Of a DNA stretch of 64,000 nucleotides, positions 27,335 through 36,600 are shown in pieces. A model generated the notes under the pieces. That model saw only the letters and a program-made list of their open reading frames with translations, had not been told where the DNA came from and did no database searches. Numbering within the stretch: the stretch's first letter is position 1; each line of letters starts with the position of its first letter. This stretch comes from Apostichopus japonicus. Lineage: Eukaryota > Echinodermata > Holothuroidea > Aspidochirotida > Stichopodidae. Position numbers and translations under genes: made by a program. The stretch covers positions 5,503,501 through 5,567,500 of the forward strand of contig NC_092562.1 in assembly GCF_037975245.1 (NCBI RefSeq), in the 5' to 3' direction.

Positions 27335-29126
27335 CTATATATATATATATATATATATAGGCATATATATATATATAGGCATATATATATATATATATAT
27401 ATTACGGGACTCAGTTCATCATATATCTGATGAAATAACTCCCGTGAGAGACGAGACTTAATGTCAGGAAGTCAGTTTTTATTTGTTGGTTTGTTTTGTT
27501 GTTGTTTTTAATTTTTTTTTTTTTTTGCTTGTTTCTTTTGTAGTGTGCCATGATATTACCTTTATTTTGTGAAACGTCTTAATTCTCTCATTTTTCCTGC
27601 TCTTGCTCTTCTTTATGTAAATGGAACTTTTCGATCATTTCATCTCCATCGTTGTGTTGAAATGTAGGAACTGAGATAATATCGAACTGTTTGATTTGAG
27701 TAGGCGGGGTGTAATTCATAACCAAACTTCTTGGATGAACAAAATATGTTGGTGTTAACTTCTTAAGAAGTAGTTTTTAATCGCAGGTATTTTATCCATT
27801 ACATTCGATCATTGTTGTGTTGCGCAATCGTTTTTAGTCAACCGGGCGCAGCGTACAATCTAAGCAAGAAGATAAGCAAGATACAAAGACATACATAAGT
27901 AGTAATTTATACAAATCATATAGGCCTTCACGACACCACCCACCCCACCCCATCCCACCGTGATTTAGCTTACTCTACCCTTCTGGCCGTGGTGGTTGGT
28001 AGAGATTGGTTAATGTTATTCATGTGATGGATAACAACAAGACAACTTGGGGTGTGTCCCTTCTGTAATATTAGTGGGGAATCCCGATATATGGACTGTA
28101 GATTCCCCAAATGTAGGATGTGGGATTAAGGGGCGTAATACCGAAACTTTATAAATCCAGCAGGTTAGTATAGATGAGAACGTGCGTAAAGTAGAATGAC
28201 TACAGGTTATAAAGGAGGAGCGACGAAAATCCAGTTAAAACTGAAAGTTTTATAAATATACATTCCAACCACTGTGTCATTATGTGTCAGGTTCTAGATA
28301 TGCTCAACTCGTCATAAATTAATCAAATGGCTAGCATGCCTTCCTCCCGAACAATCTCCGTTCAATTATTTCCTTTAAAACTTCGAGAGATAGACTGAAA
28401 AAATAAGAATAGAACAGGGTCATCAATCACGAAGAACATGTCAACATATATGTTAATAATTCATCAGCTTTGAAGGTTTTGATCAAACGATGGCTAATTA
28501 AGTTACCAGAGAAACTGACAGCTTAGGACAGGTCTTTGGATAGATTGCGGAATCCTCAAATCGAGAGAAAAGTACTTACAGCCGTTGACAAGTGGGACCG
28601 CTGAAATGCGACAAATGCCGTTAATGGTTCATGAGCTATCTCAAAATGGCACGTGCAGTGCGGATATCCATAAACACTCTAAACTGTAGTTATCAATTAA
28701 ACTACGGCGTATTGATACATGGGTCAGTGTCAAAATGTTGAACTTTAACTTTTAAGATAAGTACATTGCAATATGAACAAAATTTAGACAAAAATAGAAA
28801 TTTTAAATAGAATGCTGAAAAGGGTCGCAATTTATTCTTGTGTACCAACTCTAAAACTAATCGCCTCCGTTTACGACGTCCTAAAATTTATTAACAAAAT
28901 TACAGATTTTTTGCTCTGTTACTAACAGTTAGAGCACATTGTAATTTTCAACGAGATATAGGACGCTTCTGAATAATTTATTTAAAAATATAATACGAGG
29001 TTGTCTATATTATAATGTTATTATTCATGAACGCGATTTATGCAAACTTCTTTTGTTGCTTATATCGAAACTTTCTAATATTTTACACATTTATGAAATG
29101 TAGTGAGCCTAATTTGCTCAAGTGTT

Positions 29127-29208
<82 letters not shown>

Positions 29209-29237
29209 ATATATATAAATAAATATATAAAGATATA

Positions 29238-29301
<64 letters not shown>

Positions 29302-29313
29302 CTATATCATATA

Positions 29314-29362
<49 letters not shown>

Positions 29363-32300
29363 TGTGTCCCCTGCCAAAATGAAGTAATGTGTGTGCAAGA
29401 TTTTCAACATTTCTTTTCAAAAATATCGTTAACCTACTCTTTTTATTGTTGTTGCGACATTCAAAACTGGTTTGGCGACCTTAAAGGTACATGATTAAAT
29501 ACTTACCCATGATGAAACAGGTATTTATATCAGTCAAATGGTGTGTTCGACCAATACAATCTACATAGACGAGAAGAGAGCTGCCTCTGTAAACAGGCAG
29601 CTCCCTCAACAAGGTTACATACATGTATAATATAAACAGCAGGCATGTTATTCCATCTTTCGAGCATGGCTTGTAATGAGGAGAAACTATTTTTCTTCTA
29701 CCGTATGTTCTAATTAAGGTGCTATAATATGCGATAATTTACATAGCCTGTGGACACTAATTACGTTTATGGGGCAGAGGCATAAGAGAGAGCAACACAT
29801 AATTACATTTGAATTAACCCACGCAAGCAATGCTCAGATAATGATACCCGGTAACATTTTAGCTCTTAATCTTGGCGGCTTTATCGGGTTGTTTGTAAGT
29901 GGTCACTCAGCGGCACTTTGGAAGTTTGAAAACGTCAATATTTTTGCCTTCGACTGAATTATTTGCCAGTGCATGTTTATGTATGACGTCATTCGCCTAA
30001 ACATGAAAAACTTATAGATATATATCTATATATCTATATATGTATATATATATATATGTCTGTGTTACGAAATAGACAATGCAAAACCTACAATACGACA
30101 GCTGTTTACATGTGTGCTACGTATATTCAAACATACACATTCATGAAACATACATGGTCATTAGATATATACATATTCATGAAAGACATACATATTCAAT
30201 AACATAAAATATCACGCTACTATGTTTAGTTTCTTGTTTTTTGTTTTTTTGCTTATAAACTAACGTGAATGACAAAGGCCGATCAAACAGACTTTCCATG
30301 ATTTTGGAAATTACATTAAATTTCAGTTAATCATGTAGCGTATATCTCTGAGCAATTGGTCATTATTCAAATCGCTTTACAAATTCGATTAAGTAAGTGT
30401 ACCGTAATAATTGCAACCACGTACTCAGAGCCGTCACTCTCCCTCTTACGCACTTGATGTGTAAGGTATAGCTTGACCTCATCTCGAATAAGCAAAGTGT
30501 ATGCTACACTTCCACAAAAGACCAAGTTTTGTGACATGATTCGGCTTGTATTATCGCTTTGTACGTGTTCTAATTTCTTAACGAGATTTAACCCAGTTTT
30601 CTTTCTTCAAGTTCTCTCCTTGGAATTCCTATTTCTACTTCACGAGGTATATACGTGGGACTCCATAATTAAGGAACTATACACAATATTAGCAACGGCT
30701 TAGGAAAAGTTAAAAGAAAAAAAAAGACTTCGTTTCCGGCATGTCATTTTGTTTGGCCACTTGTTAGACCCTAATAATAGCCTATTAGACTACATTTGCA
30801 TTTCAAAAACACAAAAACAAACACCCACACCCGTCGTGATAAGTATAACGAATTCTACAACTTGTTTATGGTATATGGTCTGGCCCGATAAGAAAGTAAA
30901 AAGTAGAAATTATGGGCCGAAGCAGGTGTCGGAATTCATGTATATTCATCGGTTATGTACTTCATGTAGTTTACGTCATTGGAGACATTTACCAAACGCA
31001 ATAGACCAAACTTTTGTGTAAATTTAAAGTAAAAAAGTTCCTTGTAACAGCTACATTTTTCACTCTGTTGATCAGATTTTCGAACAAACGATTTTCGAAC
31101 AAACGATGTCTTGACGGAAGTTCAAACGCCCTTGGAATTTTTCACCACACAAAGTTCTCTCTTCTTTTAAATAATAAAAAGGAGCGTAATTTATAATCCC
31201 TTTACAACTATTTGGCCTGTTGTTATCTATCTATTTAGCTCTGAATGTAAATCAACTTTACCGTTAACTGAGAATGAAATAAACAGTAAAACATTTTGTG
31301 GGATACAAAGTTTGCTGCTTGCGACCAAAGTCACCAAACGTTAAATAAAGTCGATGGTTAGGAGCAATGATGGTATGCAATTACATGTGAATATTAAATC
31401 ATACGAAGTGGAAATAGTAGCCGAACGTTAAACACAGTTTTCACGGAACGCCATCCAACATAATGCCTAGGCTCGACCTACCGAGGCAGATATACTTTCA
31501 GGCATACATTTACTTTATACGTAATAATGTTTTTCTTCTTCTTCGACAAGAGTGGTTAATTTCATAACGTTTATAAAGGAGTACTGAATCCATTGTTCTA
31601 GTGACTTGATCTGTTGGCATCAGGTGGCAGATCATGGTGGCATCTGGTGGCATGTATATCGGGTTTACACCGCGACCAGTTGCTTACAAGAGATCGTCTG
31701 TTGTCTGCAATGCCGGCTGTTCTAGTGACGTAATTCGACAGCCAATTAGCGGTTAAAACTGTTACTATACTTACATTTGCAGACAACGTAATAGTAATTT
31801 TACTCCGAAGTCGAAGCTTTAACTAATTACATTGTATGGTTACTAGCTTCCTCTGTTGATAATTGATATTTACGTTAGTAAGATATAATAAAGGCATTCT
31901 ATTATACCTATATAGTGTATATGAAATCATTGGTTCTGCAGTTTACATTTCATAACATTTAAAAAGATATCATCCCATAGTTTTTGATAAAACATGATAT
32001 CACGTGATACCTTCCATCTAGTTATGCAGAATTTTCAACAAATTTTTCAGCCATCTGAATATGCCCTTAATTAAAGTTATTGAAGACTCGCCCCAACCGC
32101 GTGCCGCGACCTGAAAAAAAGTTAACTTTCCCTGCATGCAAGTGAAGTTTTCTTCTTGTCGTTACAAAATGCAGACAGTAATGAAACGTGATACCTTGTT
32201 ATAGTTTATCTAGACCTGAGATGTCCATCGCTGCTATGTACACTGTGTTGTGGGTATTGACCGTAGCGGTATGAATTGACTGTACACTAGTGTCTATAAT

Positions 32301-33664
32301 TACCGACGGTAGCAAGCTGTGTGTGTATTTTCTGGGATCGATGGTGGTGTCTAACACTTCTGTTACACCTCATTCGAAACTAGGTCAGATTACCGGCATG
32401 AGCCGTTTCTCTCTGTGCGAGTCTTCACACCCTTTAACGTCACAGTGGCTATATTTTCAAGATTACTTTCGACCCTGTTTTCATCTTGCGATCTCTCCAA
32501 TTAGCCTGTCTTTGCTTTCTTTATACTTACAGGGTGTTATTCCGTTCGGTGACATTGGGATATGTAAGGTGATTTGGGATCCTCAAGGCCTTGAAAACAG
32601 ACTATATGTTACTTGCAACATGCTCTTTCTTCTCATCATACCTGTTATTATGATGACGTTGGCCTACGTATCCGTCATCCGGGCTCTTTACAAGAATAAA
32701 AAAGCTACCGCTGGGCGAAAGCAAAGTTCGGCGGGAAGAATAGCAGCGACGTATGAGAACGGGGCTACCAGGTTACAAGTCCAACAGAACGAGGAAATCT
32801 CGTCGACTTCTACATATACGCCGGACGCCTCCCCCGCAAGGAGCATTGTCAGAGATGAGAATGGTAACAAGAACAAAGCTAAGAGGTTGCGGTTTAGAAT
32901 AGGAGGAACGAAGGACCCAAAGGATGAGGATGCTGATAAAATTAGGGTTTGTTTAAAAAATGACAGAAAGTTTTGTTTTTGAAATTAATTTGATTCACGT
33001 GTGCACATCGTTATTAATTTCTATTTTTTTTAAATAACACCGCCCCCAATGCCTCCTCTCCCACCCCCCTTCCCCTCTCCATTCACATCCGTAAAAGCCT
33101 GTTTTTGGTCGTGACCGATAGTTTTGAAGTGTGGGTCTGGTTTATATGTACATCTTTCGGTTAAAGTATTGGAGATCCTATTCGTCACAAATTAAAAAAA
33201 AATATATATATGAAGCTAACCTATAAATATCCAATATTATTTGTCACTGATTTGTACTGATATTTCTTTTTACTTCTCTACCTACATTGCAGAGAATTGT
33301 TCTCATGTTGGTGATCATCGTTCTGCTCTTTGTGATCTCATGGGCACCATTACTTACCGTTAATTTCCTTCTCAAATTCGCCATCATTACACCAAGCACT
33401 CGTACCATCACCATGCTCTCATCTTCCACCCATTTACTAGCATTCGCAAATAGTTGTTTTAACCCCTTTGTCTATGCTCTCTTGTCGAAAAATTTCCGTG
33501 AAAGCACAAAGCAGGTGTTACGTCAGTGTTGTGGAGGCACAGATACAGCACGGTTCCAGAACAGACCGTCACTGTCTTCAACTCGGCTGAGTCGCTTAGG
33601 TAGCAGCATGCCACGATGGAAGAGTTTACGGGGAGCGAACGAGGCCAAAGAAGATTACGTGTGA
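7300..33664 (+). CDS. Rhodopsin-class peptide-type G-protein-coupled receptor, four coding exons
   Basis: Coding segments join 7300-7670, 26918-27041, 32533-32946 and 33293-33664 (426 codons plus stop) with compatible phases. The product has seven membrane helices and the class A landmarks: GN in TM1, LANMAIVDL in TM2, the WPYG..C segment before TM3, ERF at the end of TM3 (in place of DRY), a Trp in TM4, a Cys in extracellular loop 2, FVISWAP in TM6, NPFVY in TM7, and a Cys-Cys pair in the tail that could be palmitoylated. The short N-terminus has one N-glycosylation sequon (NDS, residue 18). Intracellular loop 3 is long and basic. It should sit in the plasma membrane and signal through G proteins. 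The TM3-TM4 region recalls peptide receptors of the TRH/ghrelin/RFamide type, but I cannot name the ligand. Confidence 0.9.
7671..9550. other. GPCR intron 1, proximal part
   Basis: This is the start of a 19,247-base intron. No coding exon or clear mobile element was recognised; a short TA run lies near 7725-7736. Confidence 0.55.
9556..10090. repeat. 67-bp minisatellite, left part
   Basis: About eight imperfect copies of a 67-base unit lie head to tail. Each contains GTGTGCTTCTAAATATGTAA, a TTATTCAATCTCGATTCCTG stretch and TCAGTTAGATAGG. Some units are shortened by an internal deletion. The array breaks off at TTATG and resumes in register at 15276 beyond the composite transposon, so the two parts were one array. 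Confidence 0.93.
10091..11911 (+). mobile_element. Composite transposon arm A (non-autonomous, TIR CAGGCGCGTATCCAGG)
   Basis: This is a 1.82 kb copy with terminal inverted repeats and no coding capacity. It contains the motif AAGCGGAGCGCCACCAT near both ends, a GCGCGC-TTC-GCGCGC hairpin near 11111-11126, a poly-G tract near 11511, and a pyrimidine tract of about 130 bases (11735-11862) before the right end. It aligns along most of its length with arm B. Confidence 0.8.
12085..12264 (+). pseudogene. THAP-like N-terminal coding fragment inside the composite transposon
   Basis: The open stretch starts [20 protein letters not shown] and goes on through HAFPIDEF to a TAG after 59 codons. The opening resembles the start of THAP zinc-finger domains (MPxxC, a short spacer, then HxFP), which are found in P-element and Kolobok-type transposases and in host proteins derived from them. 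The second zinc-binding Cys is replaced by Tyr, and no DHF-type continuation is seen, so the domain is broken or its remaining exons lie elsewhere. Upstream, between 11912 and 12084, a CRE-like TGACGTCAG and an ETS-like CTTCCGGG stand at promoter distance. It may be a captured 5' exon or a decayed transposase. Confidence 0.45.
12666..12867 (-). pseudogene. Possible captured acidic C-terminal exon in the composite transposon
   Basis: On the minus strand an acceptor-like pyrimidine stretch ending CTCTCAG is followed by 66 open codons and a TGA. The translation has an acidic patch ([15 protein letters not shown]) followed by IEPLAEELL, and ends NGWTILNRN. It looks more like coding sequence than its surroundings, but I recognise no family. 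It converges on the THAP-like fragment, so the two are not one gene in this arrangement. Confidence 0.28.
13166..15275 (+). mobile_element. Composite transposon arm B, carrying a nested MITE
   Basis: This 2.11 kb copy has the same orientation and order of blocks as arm A, including the GCGCGC-TTC-GCGCGC hairpin (about 14366-14381) and a pyrimidine tract at 15090-15226. It is longer mainly because of a 384-base insertion at 13758-14141 and an extra copy of the TTGGCGCGAAGCGTACAAG motif near 14654. Confidence 0.8.
13758..14141. mobile_element. hAT-like MITE nested in arm B
   Basis: The ends are CAGTGGCGGAGC and GCTCCGCCACTG. Flanking octamers are CGCGGCGG and CGCGGTGG, an 8-base target duplication with one mismatch, which fits the hAT superfamily. 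Arm A has an uninterrupted version of this site near 10785-10800. The element holds its own copy of the AAGCGGAGCGCCATCACTGG motif, so it shares internal sequence with its host element. Confidence 0.82.
15276..15858. repeat. 67-bp minisatellite, right part
   Basis: About eight to nine copies of the 67-base unit continue from the left array, beginning TTATGTGTACTTCTTAATATG straight after the transposon end. One unit near 15752-15775 has the same internal deletion type seen on the left side. Confidence 0.93.
17043..17062. repeat. (CT)n microsatellite
   Basis: A run of about nine CT dinucleotides in GPCR intron 1. Confidence 0.8.
18304..18452. repeat. 39-bp tandem repeat
   Basis: The unit GTGTGTATAGATGTGTAACA followed by CGTGCTTCTAGTTTACTAC begins at 18343, 18382 and 18421, exactly 39 bases apart, with a more diverged copy upstream at 18309. 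Confidence 0.88.
19160..19372. repeat. Degenerate tandem repeat (GGTTAAAATGGATACATGAA)
   Basis: Six to seven imperfect copies of a unit of about 30-35 bases built around GGTTAAAATGGATACATGAA and a variable AGGTCATATAAAT segment. Confidence 0.8.
25253..25420. repeat. Inverted-repeat element, possible small MITE
   Basis: The left end GTATTACATTCAGACCGAGGAC is mirrored by GTCCTCGGTCAGAATAC at the right, giving 15-17 base imperfect terminal inverted repeats about 168 bases apart. An extra internal ACCGAGGACC lies at about 25376. (CA)n-like sequence flanks both sides, so a target duplication cannot be read with certainty. Confidence 0.45.
26918..27041 (+). CDS. GPCR coding exon 2 (intracellular loop 2 and TM4)
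   Basis: It follows a TTATAG acceptor, completes the split Arg codon, and encodes [12 protein letters not shown] followed by TM4 with its conserved Trp and a downstream Pro. It ends in AAGCAG followed by GTAACA, in phase 0. The donor lies only 15 bases from the edge of a long foldback palindrome. Confidence 0.92.
27056..27200. repeat. Perfect foldback palindrome with (AT)n core
   Basis: An arm of about 40 bases beginning AATCAACCAAACCTTCATCT at 27056 is repeated exactly in inverse at the other side, ending AGATGAAGGTTTGGTTGATT at 27200. About 60 bases of (AT)n lie between. The left arm starts 15 bases after the exon 2 donor of the GPCR gene, so it would be part of the intron 2 transcript. 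Confidence 0.93.
27210..27402. repeat. (AT)n tract with repeated TAGGCATATA blocks
   Basis: Alternating AT runs are broken by GCCTATATA, TAGGCATATA and TATGTATGTC blocks in both orientations, giving further local inverted repeats next to the palindrome. Confidence 0.85.
27411..29130. other. GPCR intron 2, unique segment
   Basis: No coding exon, RNA gene or clear mobile element was recognised between the two (AT)n regions. Confidence 0.45.
29131..29360. repeat. (AT)n microsatellite
   Basis: About 230 bases of nearly pure AT/TA alternation with rare G or A interruptions. Tyr/Ile-only translations on both strands are artefacts of this repeat. Confidence 0.95.
29361..32070. other. GPCR intron 2, distal unique segment
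   Basis: No supported exon. It contains a short (AT)n tract near 30013-30058 and a 16-base tandem duplication (TTTTCGAACAAACGAT) near 31077-31108. Confidence 0.45.
32071..32437. mobile_element. TTAA-type MITE, copy 1 (GPCR intron 2)
   Basis: TTAAAGTTATTGAAGACTCGC at the left and GCGAGTCTTCACACCCTTTAA at the right form imperfect inverted ends bordered by TTAA on both sides, the target choice of piggyBac and Kolobok transposons. The body (about 360 bases) has no coding capacity and matches two tandem copies at 41615-42349. It ends 95 bases before GPCR exon 3, and the open frame that runs from it into exon 3 is only read-through. Confidence 0.85.
32533..32946 (+). CDS. GPCR coding exon 3 (extracellular loop 2, TM5, loop 3)
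   Basis: It starts after TTACAG in phase 0. It encodes extracellular loop 2 with the conserved Cys (GICKVIW), TM5 with Pro and Tyr, and a long Lys/Arg/Ser-rich intracellular loop 3. The frame fits exon 4 only if the exon ends at ATTAGG before GTTTGT, a weak donor. Unspliced read-through would add eleven residues ([11 protein letters not shown]) and stop, giving a receptor without TM6 and TM7. Confidence 0.88.
33293..33664 (+). CDS. GPCR coding exon 4 (TM6, TM7, C-terminal tail)
   Basis: It follows ACATTGCAG in phase 0 and encodes TM6 (FVISWAP), TM7 (NPFVY), helix 8 with a Cys-Cys pair, and a Ser/Arg-rich tail ending in EDYV. A possible polyadenylation signal AATAAA lies at 34119-34124, about 450 bases past the stop. 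Confidence 0.92.
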   Translation, partial: RIVLMLVIIVLLFVISWAPLLTVNFLLKFAIITPSTRTITMLSSSTHLLAFANSCFNPFVYALLSKNFRESTKQVLRQCCGGTDTARFQNRPSLSSTRLSRLGSSMPRWKSLRGANEAKEDYV

Positions 33665-36600
33665 TGTGTCTGCTATAGAAAGCATTTCATACCTGCTCTT
33701 AATATTTTACTAAATGTCAAAATAACACTGCCTCTTCGAATTCAATGTACTCTCAAAATGTCATATATTGACCCTGCAGAAAAATGGGTACAAAGGGAAA
33801 TTTTGGAGTATTTCTCCTACACAGAACTTGTCCCTAATATGCCCTCCTCTGCAACCCTGATCGTTACTAGCAATCTCTGGTCACGCCAGTCACTGACTGC
33901 TCAAGTGAGAGAGTTTTTTTTCAGCCTGAAGAAAGACGCCATGTGGTATCAACTGTGTAGTTACATAAATATTACTTATAAAAGAGCTTCGTATAGCCTT
34001 ACATTTATGTCTTTCTGATACCGAATTTATTTACCACATGATTTATATAGATCCTGTAAAGAACATTAATGAAAGAAATTCTGGAGTGATCAATTCGGCT
34101 ATGATAAATATTTTTAATAATAAATATGATTAATATTATCAAACGCATGAGAAATCATCAGTAATAGCTGCAAGAATAGACTATTCGACGGTACTGCCCT
34201 CAATGGCTCTGTACACCTCCCCCTCCCCCACCCACTCTGTACCCCTACCCCTACCCCAGCCCTCCTTCAATAAGTTACTCTCAGACACGGGGACAACATT
34301 ATTGTGGGTGCAAGAAAGTACATTAATTGTGTTATATTTGTGTCAGTAGTCGTCATAATAATATTAGACTGATGATGATGTCACCAGTGGGTCTATAGTG
34401 TACATAGAACATCATTTAGGTCCATTAACTGACCATTGCGAAACATCAAGCACAACTTGTTTTTTTTTTTTTTTTTTGGAGAAATTGAATTTCCAACATC
34501 CACAGATTGAACCCTAAACATTTAGTAAAAATTGTACCCAATTAAAAGCATCAGGTGATATACCCAATACAACATGTTACGATGTTAAGTTGATTAATTA
34601 CAACTACAACAGCTTTTGAGCTAAATTTCATATTTATTTTCTTCCGAAAAATATAAAGTGACGTAGAATGTTGTCTTCCTTTGTGGTGACAGTATTTCCG
34701 TTGGCATGGCAACTATAGCTACTAATATTAGCGCCCTTTACCTGCAATGGCATACCCGTGGACCGAATAACTAGGGTAATTTGTTTTTCAATTTATCAGT
34801 CAACCAGTGAATACTTCAAACCTTATTCATCATAAGAGGGGGTGGGAGTGGGAATGGGGGGGGGTACAAAAGTGTCCCAACACTTTAATTGAACTTGTCT
34901 CTCATGAAAACAATTTTTGTCTAGATCCTATGAAGCAGTAACAAAAATATTTATAACTTTCTCAATCCCATATTTTTTTCACCGTCATCAAAATTAGCCC
35001 CTTTTAGATTCTCACGAGACAAACTGTAGCTCGAATGTTTCTTTCGAATAGTAAAAAAAACGAAGATTTGTTTTAATGATGCATTCCCTGTTGGAAGCCA
35101 CTTTATCCTACCATTGGAAAGATCAATAATGAAATGGAGAAAAACTTACGTTTGCGAGGAAATTGAATATTTCTTTCGTGAATCTCTCGTTAGGTTTGTC
35201 ACGTTTTGGTTGATTCCTACAATCAAATTTCTAGAGCATGGTACAGAAATCTTTCAGGTTTACAGTTTAATGTTGCCAGATGACATTCGTTGTTTTACCC
35301 GTTACGTCCCCGACTGTCCCCAGGTTACTTACTCCGTTGAGAATGTGTACTGGATACAAGAAAATGATCATATTTTTTTTTTACTATTAAGTTAAGTATT
35401 ATAACATGACCAAGTTCCCACACTTGAAATCGAAATAAAACATCTCCGTCTATTCCTGTACGGTTGAATAATAATATATGATCATCCAGAAATCAATTTA
35501 TACAAAATAATATAATATAGTTGTTGCGGTTTCCGTTGTGACAGTAAGGAGTGTGCCCCTGAGCGTTCTATTAATGGGGGACGGGGGGGGGGGGGCGGCA
35601 GGGGGATGTTCTTAACTAGAATAGTGTAAAACGTCCGGGGATATTCTGTGCTATAGTGCAGGATTTCCTACCAACATGATACACACAACCGAAGAAAATA
35701 TATAACCTTGTATAGATGTATGTCCCTGAAGTTTGCGATATTTGGATGTGATGTCATTTTGGCATTAGAGCGAGATTAGTGACCTGAAAGGATTATTATT
35801 GTAATAACCCTTGGTTCTGATATTGCAATTTGCGCCTCATCAAAGTTGTTGAGAAGAGTGTTACTTGTATAAGCCCGAAGAGGGTAAATTAAATCTCAAT
35901 TTTCGAAGGGAAAAATCAAATTTTTAACTGGCAAAATGGTTGATATATGTTCTAGAGAGCATGCTTAGATGGATCCCAAAAAGACAGGATGTTGACATTT
36001 TCGTGTCATGGCCACTTTAAGAACAATGATTGTGATTGGCAGTAAACCCGTGTAACTATATATTGTATGCACGGGGGAGGTTCAACACTATAGTGTAGAG
36101 ATTTCACGCGGAGTTTTATAGTATATTTTTAGAATATTTCTAGATAAAATATTCAACGGCGGAGGGGGGGGGGGGGGGTTGGGGCTGTCTACATTGTCAC
36201 ACTGGTGTTCTCTCTGTTATCCAGTTGATTCTACAATTATCAATGTGTACTGTCGGGATGGAATTTGTTCAAGTATAAAGTGGGAACATTATACAATTGA
36301 ACTTAATCACATGTCGATAGGCCGTAAGTTTAGATAATGATATTTCATTGTCTTTAATATACTGATAATTAAGATTATGTGTGTTTTTTTATTGTCTACT
36401 GCATCTCAAAGATCAATGTCCCGCTTTCGTGGAAACGCCGAAGTTGAGAAATGACATTGAAACGCAGCCTTCCGATAAATATAGGCTTCATCGAAAAGAA
36501 TAGAAAATGTGGCCGTATGTTAAATTTCAATCGTACTGTGAAAATGTTTTTAATTATATGTCTTGTGGCCAGGCTGGGATTGAGATCAGAAGACGGTCCA

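Noticed and set aside
29122..29410. Tyr/Ile repeat open frames on both strands
   Set aside because: Translations of the (AT)n microsatellite.
32290..32532. Possible upstream extension of GPCR exon 3 as a separate start ([11 protein letters not shown])
   Set aside because: This part lies in the TTAA MITE and intron; the acceptor TTACAG at 32532 and phase agreement with exon 2 mark the real exon start.
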